Assembly (NCBI GenBank): GCA_024231855.1
Contig: JAAEQD010000313.1
Location: 1 to 43,254 of the forward strand
Origin: Candidatus Zixiibacteriota bacterium
GTDB lineage: Bacteria > Zixibacteria > MSB-5A5 > UBA10806 > 4484-95
Direction of reading: 5' to 3'
DNA: 43,254 bases
Shown here: positions 41,073-43,254 of the stretch, piece by piece
How the letters are laid out: each line of letters opens with the position of its first letter
Position numbering within the stretch: the first letter of the stretch is position 1
Notes under the pieces: model-generated
Databases searched by the model: none
What the model was told of the DNA's origin: nothing
Seen by the model: the letters and a program-made list of their open reading frames with translations, nothing else
Translations under genes and position numbers: made by a program

Positions 41073-41630
41073 TTACGCCCGCTCGAGATATTTGCCCTCG
41101 CGGGTATCTATTTTGAGCTTATCACCAATTTTGATAAACATCGGCGCCTTGATTTCAAGGCCGGTTTCGACTTTGACCAGCTTGGTGATATTGGAAACCG
41201 TATCACCTTTTACCGCGGGTTCAGCCTCGATAACCACCAGCACTACCGCCGCCGGCATTTCGACATTTATCGGGTTACCCTCGAAAAACAGAATCTGGTA
41301 TTCAACATTTTCCTGAAGGTACCATTTGTACTGGCCGATCTGTTCCTCGTTGAGCGCGATCTGGTCGTATGTCTTGCTATCCATAAAATGGAAGCCTTCC
41401 TGATCGTTGTATAAAAACTGCATCATTCTCTCATCGAAATCGGGTTCGACGAATTTCTCGCCGGCGGAGAATGATTTCTCGAGTACCTGGCCGGTACGGA
41501 TATTTTTCAACTTGGTTGTGACATTGGCTTTGCGTTGGGCGGTACGGGCATGCTGGAAATCTATGATATAGAATATATCTTTATCGATCTGTAGCCGCAT
41601 ACCAATCCGAAAATCGGATGTATCTATCAT
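41073..41630 (-). CDS. efp: Elongation factor P, with Gln at the modification site
   Basis: A 185-residue EF-P from the ATG at 41630 (MIDTSDFRIGMRLQIDKD), chosen because AAATGGAGG precedes it. The three domains are normal: FQHARTAQRKANVTTKLKN, FLYNDQEGFHFMD and the C-terminal TGLEIKAPMFIKIGDKLKID. Gap-free alignment to the Bacillus loop HVKPGKGAAFVRSKL puts Gln32 at the lysine that is normally modified; the loop PGKG is replaced by TAQR. EF-P rescues ribosomes stalled on proline stretches. It is followed at once by rnhC. A putative promoter lies at 41655-41682. Confidence 0.94.
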   Translation of the reverse strand: MIDTSDFRIGMRLQIDKDIFYIIDFQHARTAQRKANVTTKLKNIRTGQVLEKSFSAGEKFVEPDFDERMMQFLYNDQEGFHFMDSKTYDQIALNEEQIGQYKWYLQENVEYQILFFEGNPINVEMPAAVVLVVIEAEPAVKGDTVSNITKLVKVETGLEIKAPMFIKIGDKLKIDTREGKYLERA

Positions 41631-41654
41631 CAACTTCCTCCATTTTTGGGCATA

Positions 41655-41682
41655 AATATACAATAAATGGCGGATTGGGCAA
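41655..41682 (-). promoter_or_regulatory. Putative promoter of efp-rnhC
   Basis: On the minus strand TTGCCC (41677-41682), 16 bases, then TATATT (41655-41660), 25 bases upstream of the efp ATG. Confidence 0.4.
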
Positions 41683-41738
41683 GCGAAAGTTTGATGATAT
41701 AAGTCAGTGTGTTATTATAGCGGGGTAATAATCCACTT

Positions 41739-43169
41739 TTATTCGCAATTAGGCCAACCCTCGGGTGCTTCGGCAGGCAGGTCATCGGGCGTTCGCCAGG
41801 CGGGAGGGTAGTCATGGCAATATGACATAAAAACCTGCCCTCTGAAATACGATACCAGTCTGGTCACATCGGATCCGACTACCTGACAATCGCCGTTGAT
41901 ATCAGCCGACGCAAAGAAGCCGCCAAGGTTACAGGGCGGGTTATTTTCGAGGCTACGGAAATGGTTAACGAAATATGTAACATCGTTACCTATCACTAGT
42001 GGTGGCCAGGCACCCCTGAAAATGTTGACATCACCCGCAAAATACTCCATCTCGTAACAGCCTAAGCCGAGAGCACCGATATCGGTTCCTCCTTCGCCTG
42101 CTCCCAGACAACAAGATACATCCACCAATTGGAAACCTCCTTCAACCGGATCACAAAACAGCGGATCGCAATCGATATTACCTTCGCCGGGCCAGCCGTC
42201 TTGAACATCACAGTAGGCGACTACCGGGGATGACGTACTATAAGAAATCTCTGGATCGCTAAGAGCGGTATTACCCCAAAAGATAGTGTTGGTTATTGCC
42301 AGATTGGAACCTGGGCATCTTATCCCGCCGCCGCTCTGACCGGCTGAATTTCCGCTGATAGTGTTGTTACTGATCGGCGGATTACCGGGAACAATAGTAT
42401 AAGAACAAAATATTCCACCGCCTTTCCCACGAGCTGAATTCCCGCTTATGATGTTGTTACTGATCGTGGAATTCGTTCCAATGCAATATATCCCGCCTCC
42501 GTGGGCGGCTGAATTTCCACTGATTATATTATTGGTGATTAAAGGATCGGAGCCATAATTACCGAATATGCCGCCTCCGTAATCGGCTGAATTTCTGCTG
42601 ATTGTGTTGTTGATAATTAGAGGATCCGAATTATCGGTGCAATAAATTCCACCGCCTTCCCACATCACAACCGTATTCCCGCTGATTATGTTGTTACTGA
42701 TCATGGGATTCGAATCCCAACAAAAAATCCCTCCGCCATAATTAAAAGAAGTGTTTCCGCTTATTGTGTTGTTGCTAATCGTGGGATCGCTCCACCAGCA
42801 TTGAATCCCACCGCCATAATCTGCGGCATAGCCATTTTGTATCGTAAATCCGGTAATAACGGCATTGCTATCTTCCCAATTAACAAAAGCCACAACTGAA
42901 CCCGATGAATCGCCATCGATAATAGTCTGCGAAATATGCGATGTGTCTTCAGCTGTCAGATACAGCGATGCCAATACGATGTTGTGCCCGTTGAAATTAA
43001 TATTTTCGAAATATGTACCGGGCTGAACCAAAACGGTGTCACCGTTTGAGCTGGAATCTATACCCTGCTGTATAGTAGCTTGATCAACCGGAACATTGAT
43101 TATCGTCGCCGAGACCGATGCAAAACAGATGAAAATCAATGCCAGTGTGAACCTAAGTACCTTAGACAT
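41739..43169 (-). CDS. Secreted right-handed beta-helix protein with dockerin-like C-terminus
   Basis: A 476-residue protein. The ATG at 43169 follows AAGGAGG; MSKVLRFTLALIFICFASVS is the signal peptide. Residues about 25-310 form a parallel beta-helix of the pectate-lyase/NosD type: TIQQGIDSSSNGDTVLVQPG starts it, then about seven turns of the form GGGI-x-C...P-x-ISNN-x-ISGN. No catalytic residues of polysaccharide lyases are evident. The C-terminal part has the dockerin-like repeats (GDVNIFRGAWPPLVIGNDVT; ADINGDCQVVGSDVTRLVSY) and the Cys tail PP-x-W-x-x-PDDLP-x-EAPE-x-WP-x-CE, as in the kelch protein at 1947-3293. It probably adheres to a polymer or scaffold outside the cell. Confidence 0.9.
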   Translation of the reverse strand: MSKVLRFTLALIFICFASVSATIINVPVDQATIQQGIDSSSNGDTVLVQPGTYFENINFNGHNIVLASLYLTAEDTSHISQTIIDGDSSGSVVAFVNWEDSNAVITGFTIQNGYAADYGGGIQCWWSDPTISNNTISGNTSFNYGGGIFCWDSNPMISNNIISGNTVVMWEGGGIYCTDNSDPLIINNTISRNSADYGGGIFGNYGSDPLITNNIISGNSAAHGGGIYCIGTNSTISNNIISGNSARGKGGGIFCSYTIVPGNPPISNNTISGNSAGQSGGGIRCPGSNLAITNTIFWGNTALSDPEISYSTSSPVVAYCDVQDGWPGEGNIDCDPLFCDPVEGGFQLVDVSCCLGAGEGGTDIGALGLGCYEMEYFAGDVNIFRGAWPPLVIGNDVTYFVNHFRSLENNPPCNLGGFFASADINGDCQVVGSDVTRLVSYFRGQVFMSYCHDYPPAWRTPDDLPAEAPEGWPNCE

Positions 43170-43254
43170 AACATCCTCCTTAGTGCTGAACATCTCTGAT
43201 TTTCAAAAGCGGTATTTGATGAATATCAAAGCTGCAAATTCAATGATAGTAATA

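Noticed and set aside
42290..42850. Regular short repeats resembling a CRISPR array
   Set aside because: The repeats are in frame, variable in length and encode GGGI...ISNN-x-ISGN beta-helix turns; there are no uniform spacers or cas genes.

Overview
The window (about 43 kb, moderate GC) looks like a chromosomal segment of an uncultured bacterium of the FCB superphylum, most like candidate division Zixibacteria. This is inferred from the style of the secreted proteins. Three carry a C-terminal dockerin-like module with the signature NGDC-x-VxGSDVT-x-LV-x-YFRG. Three others end in a type IX-like sorting domain starting QNYPNPFN and ending in a basic tail (K-x-M-x-LLK or RRMVLLK). No rRNA, tRNA, CRISPR array, phage or transposase was found.

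Layout. 1-4655 (minus): two kelch-propeller genes, a relic of a cysteine desulfurase 3' end, and the intact desulfurase-like gene; together they record a segmental duplication. 4824-9856: a sigma-54 response regulator, a receiver protein with no phospho-acceptor Asp, purF with a near-consensus promoter, and a HisKA protein without an ATPase domain. 10097-14289 (plus): two paralogous secreted cohesin-like/CarboxypepD_reg proteins flanking a proline dehydrogenase; their upstream regions share a promoter and a palindrome. 14350-17984 (minus): a GAF-type free-methionine sulfoxide reductase, a URO-D-superfamily methyltransferase-like protein and a homocysteine methyltransferase/MTHFR fusion, all plausibly methionine or one-carbon metabolism. 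18106-18567: a protein resembling a degenerate GGDEF domain. 18818-26404 (minus): four overlapping genes, a secreted M14 carboxypeptidase followed by two histidine kinases (one a REC hybrid) and an NtrC-like regulator.

26630-31448 (minus): trpS, scpA, a secreted putative metalloprotease and scpB in an overlapping array, preceded by an HNH nuclease gene. 31839-32796 (plus): a membrane rhodanese and a DoxX/MauE-like protein, flanked on both sides by non-coding stretches rich in palindromes. 33113-36245 (minus): a MoeA homologue lacking several hallmark residues, and a CtpA-type S41 protease. 36316-40298 (minus): a DUF4382-like lipoprotein, a Tat-type AmmeMemoRadiSam radical SAM enzyme and a membrane spermidine-synthase-like protein. 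40420-43169 (minus): a short RNase HIII, an EF-P with a Gln where the modified Lys is expected, and a beta-helix protein with a dockerin-like tail.

The most interesting themes are a possible non-cellulosomal cohesin/dockerin surface system, a fossilised duplication at the left edge, several signalling and housekeeping proteins that have lost canonical catalytic residues, and a protease gene co-transcribed with a two-component cascade. All functional calls rest on reading translated motifs; no database search was run.
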